The notes under the pieces were generated by a model. That model was not told where the DNA came from. It searched no databases and was given only the letters and a program-made list of their open reading frames with translations. This document shows, piece by piece, positions 26,872 to 35,895 of a DNA stretch of 64,000 nucleotides. The translations under genes were made by a program, and so were the position numbers. Numbering within the stretch: position 1 is the stretch's first letter; each line of letters begins with the position of its first letter. The DNA is taken from NCBI RefSeq assembly GCF_015751765.1, contig NZ_JADOTX010000001.1, positions 5,270,001-5,334,000 on the forward strand, in the 5' to 3' direction. This stretch comes from Micromonospora ureilytica (GTDB lineage Bacteria > Actinomycetota > Actinomycetes > Mycobacteriales > Micromonosporaceae).

Positions 26872-27203
26872 CTGTCCATCCCTTCGGGAACGGGTGTCTC
26901 CAATGACCTTCGCTGATCTGCGGTGATACGACCTGACGCCCAGTAGCTGCGTCGGAGCCAGGTGTGAGTGGAGTCACTGTAGCGAGGCCGACTCATTTCG
27001 GCAAGGTATCGACCCTGTTCCGAAAGGACACGACGCGATGACGACAGATGTTGGCAAGGCCGTGAAAGCAGCCCGGTTTGCTGGCTATTGATCCCTTATG
27101 GCCGATCATTCGGCCTCGTCGATGCCGACCGTCGCGAGCAACGACGAAAACGGCCGCCGACCGCAAGAAGCGGTCGACGGCCGAAGCGTCGTACGGGTGG
27201 TGC
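26872..27203. promoter_or_regulatory. promoter/operator region of the saccharide locus
   Basis: This 332-base gap lies between the LacI gene and the binding-lipoprotein gene, both leftward. It contains a spaced inverted repeat TTTCGG...CCGAAA (26996-27025, 18-base spacer) about 125 bases before the lipoprotein start, a GGCAAGG direct repeat (27001 and 27053 regions), and the lacI terminator at 27147-27183. Assignment of the operator to LacI is tentative. Confidence 0.4.
27147..27183 (-). terminator. intrinsic terminator of the lacI-type gene
   Basis: A 14-bp stem (CGGCCGTCGACCGC / GCGGTCGGCGGCCG, one wobble) with a five-base loop TTCTT is followed by TTTT on the minus strand, 20 bases beyond the LacI stop. 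This separates lacI transcription from the transporter operon. Confidence 0.8.
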
Positions 27204-28208
27204 CTAGCGGCGGGGGGCGGGCGCGGTCGAACCCCGCACCACCAACTCCGGCTCGAACAACAACTCGTCCTGGAGGACGCCGGCACCCTCGATCTGGGTG
27301 ACCAGCAGATCCACGGCGGCCTGCCCCATCGTCTCGATCGGCTGCCGCACTGTGGTCAACGGCGGGTCGGTGCAGGTCATGAACGCGGAGTCGTCGTAAC
27401 CCACCACCGACACGTCGGCCGGCACCGAACGCCCCAACCGCCGGGCCGCGCGGATCGTGCCCAGCGCCAGCACGTCGCTGGCGCAGATGATGCCTGTCAC
27501 GCCCCGCTCGACCAACTTCGTCGCGGCGACCCGGGCACCCTCCATCGAGAAGCTGGAGCGTTCGACGCACTCGGCGTCACCCTCGTCCCAGCCGGCGGCC
27601 TTCATCATCGCGTCGAGCTTGCGCCGGGACGGCACATGCCCCTCCGGGCCGAGCACCATCCCGATCCGCTCGTGCCCGAGCGAGCGCAGGTGCCCGTACG
27701 CCTGCTCCACCGCCACCGCGTCGTCGGTGGAGACCCGGGGGAAACCCAGCTCGTCCACACCAGCGTTGACCAGCACCACCGGAAGCCCCCGGTCGGTCAG
27801 CCGACGGTAGTGGTCGTGTTTGGCGTCGGCGAGCGCGTACGACCCACCAGCGAAGATCACTCCGGAGACCTGGTGGTCGAGGAGCATCTCCACGTAGTCC
27901 ATTTCGGAGACCCCGCCGATGGTCCGGGCACAGAGCGCCGGGGTGTAGCCGCGCTGGGCCAGAGTGCCGGTGACGACCTCGGCCAGCGCAGGGAAGATCG
28001 GGTTCTGCAACTCGGGCAACACCAGCCCGACCAGCCGGGCGCGTTCGCCGCGCAACTTGGTCGGCCGCTCGTAACCGAGCACGTCCAACGCCGTCAGCAC
28101 GGCCGTCCGGGTCGCCTCGGAGACTCCGTCGCGGCCGTTGAGCACCCGGCTGACGGTGGCCTCGCTGACGCCCGCCTTCTTGGCAACTTCAGTCAACCGC
28201 TTGGTCAC
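27204..28208 (-). CDS. LacI-family transcriptional regulator
   Basis: A 334-residue regulator with an N-terminal helix-turn-helix (LTEVAKKAGVSEATVSRVLN) and hinge helix, followed by a periplasmic-binding-like sensor domain with GVIFAGG, VVLVNAGVD and TTVRQPIETMGQ motifs. It likely represses the importer and glucanase genes until a saccharide inducer binds. It lies directly upstream of those genes on the same strand but has its own terminator, so it is probably transcribed separately. GTG start at 28208. Confidence 0.92.
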   Translation of the reverse strand: MTKRLTEVAKKAGVSEATVSRVLNGRDGVSEATRTAVLTALDVLGYERPTKLRGERARLVGLVLPELQNPIFPALAEVVTGTLAQRGYTPALCARTIGGVSEMDYVEMLLDHQVSGVIFAGGSYALADAKHDHYRRLTDRGLPVVLVNAGVDELGFPRVSTDDAVAVEQAYGHLRSLGHERIGMVLGPEGHVPSRRKLDAMMKAAGWDEGDAECVERSSFSMEGARVAATKLVERGVTGIICASDVLALGTIRAARRLGRSVPADVSVVGYDDSAFMTCTDPPLTTVRQPIETMGQAAVDLLVTQIEGAGVLQDELLFEPELVVRGSTAPAPRR

Positions 28209-28277
28209 GGTCGCAATCGTACGTCACCTGAATGAAAGAAATGAACAGCGATTTGCCCAGTGTTTGCCGTCCAGGCG

Positions 28278-29765
28278 TCAGGACAGGTCGCCCAAAGCGC
28301 TTTCGATGGCCCGGTGGAAGGTGGGGTACGCGTAGATCATGTGCCGGAGCTGACTCAGCGGCACCGCCGCGTGCACCGCCACCACCAGTGCGGACAGCAC
28401 CTCGCCGCCGGCCGGGCCGACCGACGTCGCGCCGATCAGCACGCCCTGGTCGGCGTCCGCGACGAGCTTGATGAAACCGTCGTCGCCAACCCGGTGGATC
28501 CAGCCTCGGGTCGAGCTGCCGAGTTTGGTGAAACCCACCTGCACGTTGATGCCACGCTCGCGAGCCTGCTGCTCGGTGAGCCCGACCGCGCCGATCTCGG
28601 GGTCGGTGAAGGTCACCCGAGGCAGCGCGCGGTAGTCGGCTCGCGGGACGGTGCCGGCCGATCCGCTCGATCCGCTGGCGGCCAGCGAGCTGGACGCGCC
28701 CATCGCTCCGCCGACCACGCTGGACGTGCCGCTGGCGTCCGCCCCGGCCTTCGCCTGCCGGGCAGTGGCCAGGATGTCGGCGATCACGATCCCCGCCTGG
28801 TACATGGCGATGTGGGTGAAGGCGCCCTCGCCGGTCAGGTCGCCGACCGCCCAGACGTGGTCGGTGACGTGCAGCCGGTCGTCGACCGGGAGGTAACGCT
28901 GGTTGGCGTCCAGGCCGATCGTGTCGAGACCCAGCTCGGTGAGGTGGGCCTTGCGTCCGGTCACCACCAGCAGCCGTTCGGCGGTGAACTCCGCGCCGCC
29001 GCCACCGCGCAGCGTGAACCTGGTGCCGTCGTGCTCGACCCGTTCGGCGCGTACCCCGGTGTGGATCTCCACGCCGTCGGCGCGCAGCGCCGCGGCGGCG
29101 ACCTCGGAAGCCTCGGGTTCCTCGATGGCCAGCACCCGGTCGAGCGCCTCGACCACTGTGACCCGGACCCCGAAGCGGGCGAAGACCTGCGCCAACTCCA
29201 GGCCGATCGCGCCGCCGCCCAGCACGAGCAGCGACTCCGGCAGCTCCTCGACCTCGATCGCCTGGTGGTTCGTCCAGTACGGCGTGTCGGCCAGGCCGTC
29301 GATCGGCGGCACCGACGGACGGGTGCCGGTGCCCAGCACCACCCCGTGTCGGGCCTCGAACACCTGGTCACCGACGCGGACCCGGCGCGGGCCGTCGAGC
29401 CGGCCGCTGCCCCGCACGAGCCGGCCGCCCTTGCCGATGAACCGCTCCGCCGCGACAGTGTCGTCCCAGGTGTCGGTGGCTTCCTCGCGGATCCGCTTCG
29501 CCACCGGCGCCCAGTCCGGCTGGACCTGCGCCGTCCCGGCGAGCCCGTCGACCCGGCGAGCCTCGGCGAGCGCGTTGGCCGCTCTGATCATCATCTTGCT
29601 CGGGATGCAGCCCCAGTACGGGCATTCCCCGCCGACGAGATCCCGTTCGACGCCGACGACGCTCAGGCCGGCCTCGGCGAGCCGTTCGGCCACCTCCTCG
29701 CCGCCGACTCCGAGCCCGACAACTACCACGTCCACCAGCTCCGGCTCCGCCACACCGAACAGCAT
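28278..29765 (-). CDS. dihydrolipoamide-dehydrogenase-like flavin disulfide reductase
   Basis: A 495-residue pyridine-nucleotide disulfide oxidoreductase. The FAD site VVVVGLGVGGEEVA is followed by the redox-active pair in GGECPYWGCIPSK, an NAD site LVLGGGAIGLELAQVF and a second FAD motif VWAVGDLTG. A Gly/Ala/Ser-rich stretch of about 40 residues (near 355-395) sits before the dimerisation domain. The usual C-terminal catalytic HPT is YPT here, so the reaction may not be lipoamide reduction; quinone or small-disulfide reduction are alternatives. No lipoyl-enzyme genes are adjacent. Confidence 0.85.
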   Translation of the reverse strand: MLFGVAEPELVDVVVVGLGVGGEEVAERLAEAGLSVVGVERDLVGGECPYWGCIPSKMMIRAANALAEARRVDGLAGTAQVQPDWAPVAKRIREEATDTWDDTVAAERFIGKGGRLVRGSGRLDGPRRVRVGDQVFEARHGVVLGTGTRPSVPPIDGLADTPYWTNHQAIEVEELPESLLVLGGGAIGLELAQVFARFGVRVTVVEALDRVLAIEEPEASEVAAAALRADGVEIHTGVRAERVEHDGTRFTLRGGGGAEFTAERLLVVTGRKAHLTELGLDTIGLDANQRYLPVDDRLHVTDHVWAVGDLTGEGAFTHIAMYQAGIVIADILATARQAKAGADASGTSSVVGGAMGASSSLAASGSSGSAGTVPRADYRALPRVTFTDPEIGAVGLTEQQARERGINVQVGFTKLGSSTRGWIHRVGDDGFIKLVADADQGVLIGATSVGPAGGEVLSALVVAVHAAVPLSQLRHMIYAYPTFHRAIESALGDLS

Positions 29766-29845
29766 CCCCCAGCGACAGCACCCCGACCACCGGGGTCGCC
29801 GGAAAAGTCGGCACGCTCACCGGCCCGTACGCCTACCGTGGCCGG

Positions 29846-30922
29846 ATGCACGCACGCTTCGCTCCGGTCCGGGACTGCTTCCACGACCTGCTCGCCTCCG
29901 GCCGGGAAACCGGGGCCGGCCTGACCATCTGGTACGACGGGCAGCCGGTCGTGGACCTGGTCGGCGGCTCCCGCAGCGGCCACGGGCCGGGCGGCGAGCC
30001 CTGGCTGCCGGACACGCTCGTGAACGTCTACTCGGTCGGCAAACCGGTGGCCGCGCTCTGCCTGTTGCTGCTCGTCGACCGGGGAACCGTCGATCTCGAC
30101 GCGGCCGTGGACAGGTACTGGCCGGAGTTCCGCACCCCCGCCACCGTGCGGCAGGCGTTGTCACACACCGCCGGGCTGCCTGCCTTTCCGGTGCCGCGAC
30201 CGGCCACCGCGATCGCCGACTGGGCGCTGCTCACCGGCGACCTGGCTGCCGCCGACCCCGAGTGGTCGCCCGGCTCGGTCGCCGGGGAACACGCCTGGAC
30301 GTACGGGCACCTGGTGGGCGAGCTGGTCCGCCGAGTCGACGGACGGTCGGTGGGCCGGTTCCTGGCCGAGGAGATCGCCGACCGGTGGCAGCTCGACCTC
30401 GGCTTCGGGCTGACCGAGGCGGACCAGCGGCGCTGCGCGGACCTGCGGTACGGCGACCCGCAGTGGCCGAGCCGGGCGCTCGGTGAGGCGGGCTCGCTGC
30501 GGGCGCGGGCGATGGGCAACCCGGCCGGTGGGCTGGACCTGACCGTGTTGAACAGCCCGATGTGGCGGGGCGCCGAGGTGCCCGCGGTCAACCTGCACGC
30601 CACCGCGCCCAGCCTGGCCCGGCTCTACGCCGGTCTGCTGGCCGGTGGTGTCCTGGACGGGGTTCGGCTTTTCAGCCCAGAGCTGGTGGCGGAGGCGACA
30701 GGGGTCCAGTACGACGGGCCGGACCTGGTGTTGGACCGCGACGCCCACTGGACGCTGGGCATGCAGTGGGAGCCGGACGGCAGTTGGGGCATGGGTGGCA
30801 TCGGCGGCAGCAGCGCGTGGGCCGACCCCGAGCGCGGTTACACCTTCACGTACGCCACGGCGCACCTCGCCGAGCACGACCGGGTGGACGATCTGGTCGA
30901 GGCGCTGCACTCCTGCCTCTGA
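29846..30922 (+). CDS. beta-lactamase-fold serine hydrolase (class C/esterase type)
   Basis: A 358-residue protein with the nucleophile motif SVGK (S-x-x-K, residues about 56-59), a YGH triad-like motif at YGHLVGELV, and GGIGGSSAW replacing the KTG box. No clear signal peptide is present, so a cytoplasmic esterase or peptidase is more likely than an antibiotic-degrading beta-lactamase. It is divergent from the flavin reductase and convergent with the photolyase gene, ending eight bases from it. Confidence 0.85.
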   Translation: MHARFAPVRDCFHDLLASGRETGAGLTIWYDGQPVVDLVGGSRSGHGPGGEPWLPDTLVNVYSVGKPVAALCLLLLVDRGTVDLDAAVDRYWPEFRTPATVRQALSHTAGLPAFPVPRPATAIADWALLTGDLAAADPEWSPGSVAGEHAWTYGHLVGELVRRVDGRSVGRFLAEEIADRWQLDLGFGLTEADQRRCADLRYGDPQWPSRALGEAGSLRARAMGNPAGGLDLTVLNSPMWRGAEVPAVNLHATAPSLARLYAGLLAGGVLDGVRLFSPELVAEATGVQYDGPDLVLDRDAHWTLGMQWEPDGSWGMGGIGGSSAWADPERGYTFTYATAHLAEHDRVDDLVEALHSCL

Positions 30923-30930
30923 GGCCGGGG

Positions 30931-32256
30931 TCAGCGCAGCCAGACGGGGTCGGTGCCCGGCACCGAGAGCGGCGGCGGGTAGTCGAGCGTCTGGCGCAGG
31001 GCCTCCGGCAGCCGCCATGGTTGGTGCACCGCCTTGCCCTGCACCCCCGCCAGCTCCGGCACCCACCGGCGCACGTAGTCGCCGTCCGGGTCGTACCGTT
31101 CGGCCTGCCGGACGGGGTTGAACCCCCGGTACGGCTTGGTGTCGTTGCCGGTGCCGGCGACCCACTGCCAGTTGCCGGAGTTGTTGGCCACGTCCCCGTC
31201 GAGCAGCCAACGGAAGAACACCTTCACCCCGGGCCGCCAGTCCTGCCCGAGGTGCTTGGTCAGGTAGCCGGCGGTGATCAGCCGGGCCCGGTTGTGCATC
31301 CAGCCCTGCGTACGCATCTGCCGCATCCCGGCGTCGACGATCGGCATCCCGGTGCGTCCCTCGGTCCAGGCCGCCAACGCGTCGTCGTCGTAGCGCCATT
31401 GTTCGGTGGCGCCCCGCCGGTACGGCGACGTCGAGATCTCCGGGAAGGCGGCGGTGACCTGGTAGTAGAAGTCCCGCCAGCAGAGCTGCCTGACGAACGG
31501 GCCGGACCGGTCGCCGGCCCTGTTCGCCACCGCCAGCGGCGACACGCAGCCGAAGCGCAGGTACGGGCTGAGCCGGGACGTGTCGTCGCCGGCCATGTCG
31601 TCGTGCTGATCGCCGTACCGGTCCAGCTCGGGCAGCCAGTCGGTGAGCCGCTGCCGGGCGACCCGCTCGCCGCCGACGGCCGCGTCCGGCGAGTCGCCGG
31701 CCGGCAACGCCGGCAGCCGGCCCACGCGTACCCCGTCGGGCAGCGCGATCCGGCGCGGCGCGGCCAACTCCTCGCGCCACCTGTTGGCCGCCCAGGCCCG
31801 GTGGTACGGGCTGAACACCCGGTAGTGGTCACCGCCGCCGCCGGGCCGCAGCGCACCCGGCTCGACCACTGTCAACCCGGGGAACAGTCGCAGGTGCAGC
31901 CTGTGCCGCTCGCACTCGGCGCGTAGTCGCCGCTCCCGGCGGCTGGCGTGGTGGCTGACGTCGGCCGAGAGCGCGACTGCGGTGGCCCCGACCTCGGCAG
32001 CCAGCCGGATCGTCTCGGCCACCGGGTCGCCCTGCCGGACCACCAGGTCGCCACCACTGTCGCGGAGTTGGTCGCGCAGGTCGGCGAGGGCCTGGTGCAG
32101 GAAGCGGGTGCGGTTGGCGGAGAGGTCGGCCAGCGCCGGGTCGAGCACGTACAGCGGCACCACCTGGTCGAAGGCCGCACAGGTGGTGGCCAGCGCCGGG
32201 TGGTCGTGCACCCGCAGGTCGCGGGTGAGGAGCACGATCGCCGTGCTCGCGGTCAC
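30931..32256 (-). CDS. phr: deoxyribodipyrimidine photolyase
   Basis: A 441-residue class I CPD photolyase. The N-terminal Rossmann-like antenna domain begins VLLTRDLRVHDHPAL. The C-terminal helical FAD domain shows LCWRDFYYQV, MPIVDAGMRQMRTQGWMHNR and NNSGNWQWVAGTG with RGFNPVRQAERYDPDGDYVRRW, all diagnostic. It repairs UV cyclobutane dimers using blue light. The GTG start at 32256 overlaps the crtB stop as GTGA, so the two are cotranscribed and translationally coupled, linking repair to carotenoid synthesis. Confidence 0.94.
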   Translation of the reverse strand: MTASTAIVLLTRDLRVHDHPALATTCAAFDQVVPLYVLDPALADLSANRTRFLHQALADLRDQLRDSGGDLVVRQGDPVAETIRLAAEVGATAVALSADVSHHASRRERRLRAECERHRLHLRLFPGLTVVEPGALRPGGGGDHYRVFSPYHRAWAANRWREELAAPRRIALPDGVRVGRLPALPAGDSPDAAVGGERVARQRLTDWLPELDRYGDQHDDMAGDDTSRLSPYLRFGCVSPLAVANRAGDRSGPFVRQLCWRDFYYQVTAAFPEISTSPYRRGATEQWRYDDDALAAWTEGRTGMPIVDAGMRQMRTQGWMHNRARLITAGYLTKHLGQDWRPGVKVFFRWLLDGDVANNSGNWQWVAGTGNDTKPYRGFNPVRQAERYDPDGDYVRRWVPELAGVQGKAVHQPWRLPEALRQTLDYPPPLSVPGTDPVWLR

Positions 32257-33176
32257 CGGCTCGCCGGGTGGATCGTCGGCCCGGGGATGACGACAGGCGT
32301 ACCTGTCGAGCTGAGCAGGGCCCGCGCGGCCACCGCCATCCGTCGCCGCTGCGGCACCAGGGCCCGCCGGACGAAGACGTCGTAACCCTGCGCGGCCACC
32401 TCGTCGAGGATGCCGCCGTAGAGCGCGTACGCGGTGCGCATGCATGCCTGTGAGGCGGGCGCAAGCATGGTGATCCCCGGTGCGGCGGCGGCGTAGTGCG
32501 CCTGGGCGCGGGTCACCTCGTACTCGATCAGCTCGCGGATCCGGGGGGTGGCGTGGCCCCGGGCGCGGGCGTCGGCCAACTCCTCGCGGGTGACCCCGAA
32601 CTTCGCCAGGTCCTCGTCCGGCAGGTAGGTGCGGCCCCGGTCGAGGTCCTCGGCGACGTCCCGGATGAAGTTGGTGAGTTGGAAGGCGAAGCCGAGCTGC
32701 CGGGCCGGCTCCCGGGCCGCCGCCGGGTCGGAGCTGCCCAGGATCGGCAGCATCATCGTGCCGATGACCGCCGCCGAGCCCTCCATGTAGTCGAGCAGGT
32801 GGTCGTAGGTCGGGTACGCGGTGACGGTGAGGTCCATCGCCATGCTCTTCAGAAACGACGCAAAGTCGTCCCGGTCGAGATCGAAGACCGCGATCGTGTG
32901 CAGGACGGCCGGTAACAGCGGGTCGTCGACCGGCGCCCCGTGCAGACCGGCCACGAACTGGCCGGCCCAGTGGTCCAGAAGGGCGGCCCGCTCGGCCGGC
33001 GGCAGGTCCTCGGTGCGGTCGACGATCTCGTCCGCGTACCTGGTGAACCCGTAGAGGGCGTGCACATGTCGTCGTTTCCATGCGGGGAGCAGTCGGGTGG
33101 CGAGATAGTAGGTGCGGCCATGGCGTTTGTGCAGCTCACGGCACCGGCCATAGGCAGCGGTGAGATCAGTTTCCAC
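32253..33176 (-). CDS. crtB: phytoene synthase
   Basis: A 307-residue squalene/phytoene synthase. Two Asp-rich sites are present: DEIVD in YGFTRYADEIVDRTED and the second in NFIRDVAEDLDRGRTYLP. It joins two geranylgeranyl diphosphates into 15-cis-phytoene. GTG start at 33176, preceded by GGAGGAGGG. It is divergent from crtE over 66 bases that contain a 12-base-period direct repeat, and coupled to phr downstream. Confidence 0.94.
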   Translation of the reverse strand: METDLTAAYGRCRELHKRHGRTYYLATRLLPAWKRRHVHALYGFTRYADEIVDRTEDLPPAERAALLDHWAGQFVAGLHGAPVDDPLLPAVLHTIAVFDLDRDDFASFLKSMAMDLTVTAYPTYDHLLDYMEGSAAVIGTMMLPILGSSDPAAAREPARQLGFAFQLTNFIRDVAEDLDRGRTYLPDEDLAKFGVTREELADARARGHATPRIRELIEYEVTRAQAHYAAAAPGITMLAPASQACMRTAYALYGGILDEVAAQGYDVFVRRALVPQRRRMAVAARALLSSTGTPVVIPGPTIHPASR

Positions 33177-33242
33177 CGGCCCTCCTCCATTTTATCGACG
33201 CACCAATCGACGCAACTCGTAGCCTAGGGTACGCTCAGCCGC
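33177..33242. promoter_or_regulatory. crtB/crtE divergent promoter with tandem operator-like repeat
   Basis: Within 66 bases two copies of ATCGACGCA start at 33194 and 33206, a period of 12. On the right a TAGGGT box (33225-33230) lies 13 bases before the crtE ATG with no Shine-Dalgarno between, suggesting a leaderless crtE transcript. On the left an ATAAAA box precedes the crtB ribosome site. The tandem repeat is a candidate site for the MerR-B12 regulator at 36481. Confidence 0.5.
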
Positions 33243-34385
33243 ATGGCCAACGACGCAGTTGCGGGCAATGTGACCCGTGTGGCGCCGGCAGGGCCGGGAG
33301 ACGGGGACGATCCGGTCCGCGCCGTTCTGGCCGCGTACACCCACGATCTGGTCACGGCGGTCGACGAGACCCTGAGCACCTTCCTCGCCGCCGAGGTCGA
33401 CACCCTCAACGACATCGACGCATCGATGGGCAGCTTCGCCGCCACCGCACGGGAGGCCGTCCTGACCGGCGGCAAACGGATCCGGTCCACGTTCGCCTAC
33501 TGGGGTTGGCGCGGGTCGGTCGGCGGCACCGCGGCCCTGGCGCCCGTCCTGCCCGCGCTGGCCGCGCTGGAGCTGCTGCACACCTTCGCGCTGGTGCACG
33601 ACGACGTGATGGACGCGTCCACCACCCGCCGCGGCCGACCCACCACGCACGTCGCGCTCGCTGAACAGCACGTCACCGCCGGCCACCGAGGTGATCCCGG
33701 CCGGTTCGGTGAGGCCGTCGCCGTACTCGTCGGCGACCTCTGCATGGTCTGGGCCGACCAGTTGCTGGCCCACGCCTCGGTGCCATCGACTCGACTCCTC
33801 GAGGTGCGCCGCTGCTACGACCAGATGCGGGTGGAGACTGTCGCCGGGCAATATCTCGACGTGCTCGGCGAGAACGACCCGGTCAGCTGGTCGGTCGACC
33901 GGGCGCTGCGGGTGGCCCGCTACAAGACCGCCAGCTACACCGTCCAGCGACCACTGCTCTTCGGTGCCTGCCTGGCCGGGGTGCCCGCCGACGATCCGCT
34001 GGTCTCCGCGTACACCCGCTATGGCCTGGCTGTCGGCGAAGCGTTCCAGCTCCGCGACGACCTGCTCGGCGTCTACGGCGACCCGGCGGCCACCGGCAAG
34101 CCAGCCGGTGACGACCTCCGCACCGGCAAGCCGACCACGCTGCTCATGCTGGCCCGTGAGCTGGCCACACCGGCCCAGCTCACGGCGTTGGAGCGGGCCG
34201 CCGACGGACCTGTCGAGACGCTCGCCGGGCTGGTCGCCGAGACCGGCGCGGTGACCCGGGTGGAGCAGATGATCGCCGAGCGGGTGGGCGACGCGCTGGC
34301 CGCGCTCGACGCCGCACCCGTGGACCAGACGGCGCGTACCGCGCTGACCGGGCTGGCCACCGCCGCTGCCAACCGGCGGGCCTGA
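33243..34385 (+). CDS. crtE: polyprenyl diphosphate synthase (geranylgeranyl type)
   Basis: A 380-residue trans-prenyltransferase. The first Asp-rich motif is LVHDDVMDASTTRRGRPT (DDxxD) and the second RDDLLGVYGD with GKPAGDDLRTGKPT. It elongates IPP and DMAPP to the C20 diphosphate used by CrtB. The ATG at 33243 lacks a ribosome site and may be the transcript start. crtI follows after 28 bases. Confidence 0.92.
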   Translation: MANDAVAGNVTRVAPAGPGDGDDPVRAVLAAYTHDLVTAVDETLSTFLAAEVDTLNDIDASMGSFAATAREAVLTGGKRIRSTFAYWGWRGSVGGTAALAPVLPALAALELLHTFALVHDDVMDASTTRRGRPTTHVALAEQHVTAGHRGDPGRFGEAVAVLVGDLCMVWADQLLAHASVPSTRLLEVRRCYDQMRVETVAGQYLDVLGENDPVSWSVDRALRVARYKTASYTVQRPLLFGACLAGVPADDPLVSAYTRYGLAVGEAFQLRDDLLGVYGDPAATGKPAGDDLRTGKPTTLLMLARELATPAQLTALERAADGPVETLAGLVAETGAVTRVEQMIAERVGDALAALDAAPVDQTARTALTGLATAAANRRA

Positions 34386-34413
34386 TGAGCGACTTGAGCG
34401 AGGAGGTGGTCAC

Positions 34414-35895
34414 GTGCGGACGGTGACAGGACGGACGGACCGGGTGGTGGTCGTCGGCGCCGGGCTGGGCGGGCTCGCCTGCGCGCTGCACCTGGCCGGC
34501 AGCGGTCGACAGGTGACAGTGCTGGAGCGCGAGCCGGTGCCCGGCGGGCGGGCCGGACGACTCGGCGTGGACGGCTACGAGTTCGACACCGGGCCGACAG
34601 TGCTCACCATGCCCGACCTGATCGCCGAGGCGCTCGGCGCGGTCGGCGAGGAGCTGCACGACTGGCTGGACCTGACGCCGCTCGACCCCGCCTACCGGGC
34701 GTACTACCCGGACGGCTCGACCCTCGACGTGCTCACCGACACCACCCGGATGGCGGCCGAGATCTCCCGGGTCTGCGGGCCCCGTGAGGCCGACGGCTAC
34801 CTGCGTTTCGTCGAGTACGCGCGGGAGCTGTGGCGGTTGGAGCGCACCGACTTCATCGAGCGCAACCTGGACGCGCCGACCGATCTGCTCACCGGCAACC
34901 TGCTCAAGCTGCTCAGCGGCGGGGCCTTCCGGCGACTCCAGACGAAGATCAACCAGTTCTTCCGGGACCCGCGTACCCAGCGGATCTTCTCCTTCCAGGC
35001 GATGTACGCCGGCCTCGCGCCGCACGACGCGCTGGCTATCTACGCGGTCATCGCGTACCTCGACTCGGTGGCCGGGGTCTACTTCCCGCGCGGCGGCATC
35101 CACGCGGTCTCCAAGGCGATGGCCGGCGCGGCCGAGAAGCACGGCGTGCAGATCCGGTACGACACCACTGTGACCCGGGTCGAGACCGCGAACGGCCGCG
35201 CCACCGGCGTGCTCACCGCCGACGGCGACCTGGTGCCGGCGGACGTGGTGGTGCTCAACCCCGACCTGCCGGTCGCCTACCGGGACCTGCTCCCCGCCGC
35301 CCCGCAGCGCCAACTCACCTACTCGCCGTCCTGTGTCGTTCTGCACGTCGGCTCCCGCCAGGGCTATGCGAAGATCGCCCATCACAACATCCATTTCGGA
35401 CGCGCGTGGAAGGGCACCTTCGATGAGGTCATCCGACGGGGTGAGCTGATGACCGATCCGTCGCTCCTGGTGACCAACCCGAGCCGGACCGATCCCGCGG
35501 TGGCCCCGCCGGACCGGCACACCTACTACGTGCTCGCCCCGGTGCCCAACCTGCACCGGGCGCCGTTCGAGTGGCGCGGCGACCTGACCCAGCGCTACAC
35601 CGACCAGCTGATCGGCACCCTGGAGGAACGCGGCTACGTCGGCTTCGGCGCCGGGGTCGAGGTGCTCCAGGCGATCACCCCCGCCGAGTGGGAGGAGCAG
35701 GGGATGGCCGCCGGCACCCCGTTCGCCGCCGCACACACCCTCTTCCAGACCGGCCCGTTCCGCCCGTCCAACCTGCACCGCGCCCTGTCGAACGTGGTGT
35801 TCGTCGGCTCCGGCACCCAACCCGGCGTCGGCGTACCGATGGTGCTCATCTCCGGCAAGCTCGCCGCCGGCCGGATCACCGGAGAAGGCCGATGA
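34414..35895 (+). CDS. crtI: phytoene desaturase
   Basis: A 493-residue FAD enzyme with an N-terminal dinucleotide site VVVVGAGLGGLACALHLAG and PGGRAGRL, and the C-terminal carotenoid-desaturase signature near VFVGSGTQPGVGVPMVLISG. It introduces double bases into phytoene, typically giving lycopene. GTG start with GAGGAGG upstream. Its stop overlaps the idi start (ATGA). No lycopene cyclase or later modifying enzyme is in the window. Confidence 0.93.
   Translation: MRTVTGRTDRVVVVGAGLGGLACALHLAGSGRQVTVLEREPVPGGRAGRLGVDGYEFDTGPTVLTMPDLIAEALGAVGEELHDWLDLTPLDPAYRAYYPDGSTLDVLTDTTRMAAEISRVCGPREADGYLRFVEYARELWRLERTDFIERNLDAPTDLLTGNLLKLLSGGAFRRLQTKINQFFRDPRTQRIFSFQAMYAGLAPHDALAIYAVIAYLDSVAGVYFPRGGIHAVSKAMAGAAEKHGVQIRYDTTVTRVETANGRATGVLTADGDLVPADVVVLNPDLPVAYRDLLPAAPQRQLTYSPSCVVLHVGSRQGYAKIAHHNIHFGRAWKGTFDEVIRRGELMTDPSLLVTNPSRTDPAVAPPDRHTYYVLAPVPNLHRAPFEWRGDLTQRYTDQLIGTLEERGYVGFGAGVEVLQAITPAEWEEQGMAAGTPFAAAHTLFQTGPFRPSNLHRALSNVVFVGSGTQPGVGVPMVLISGKLAAGRITGEGR

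Noticed and set aside
26996..27025. TTTCGG...CCGAAA as a firm LacI operator
   Set aside because: Six-base arms with an 18-base spacer are too weak, and no matching copy was seen before the glucosidase or glucanase genes; kept only as a tentative note.
32257..33081. Extending the photolyase upstream to 33081 to make a 716-residue fusion
   Set aside because: The upstream part is an out-of-frame reading of crtB; the photolyase fold starts exactly at the GTG at 32256, which overlaps the crtB stop.
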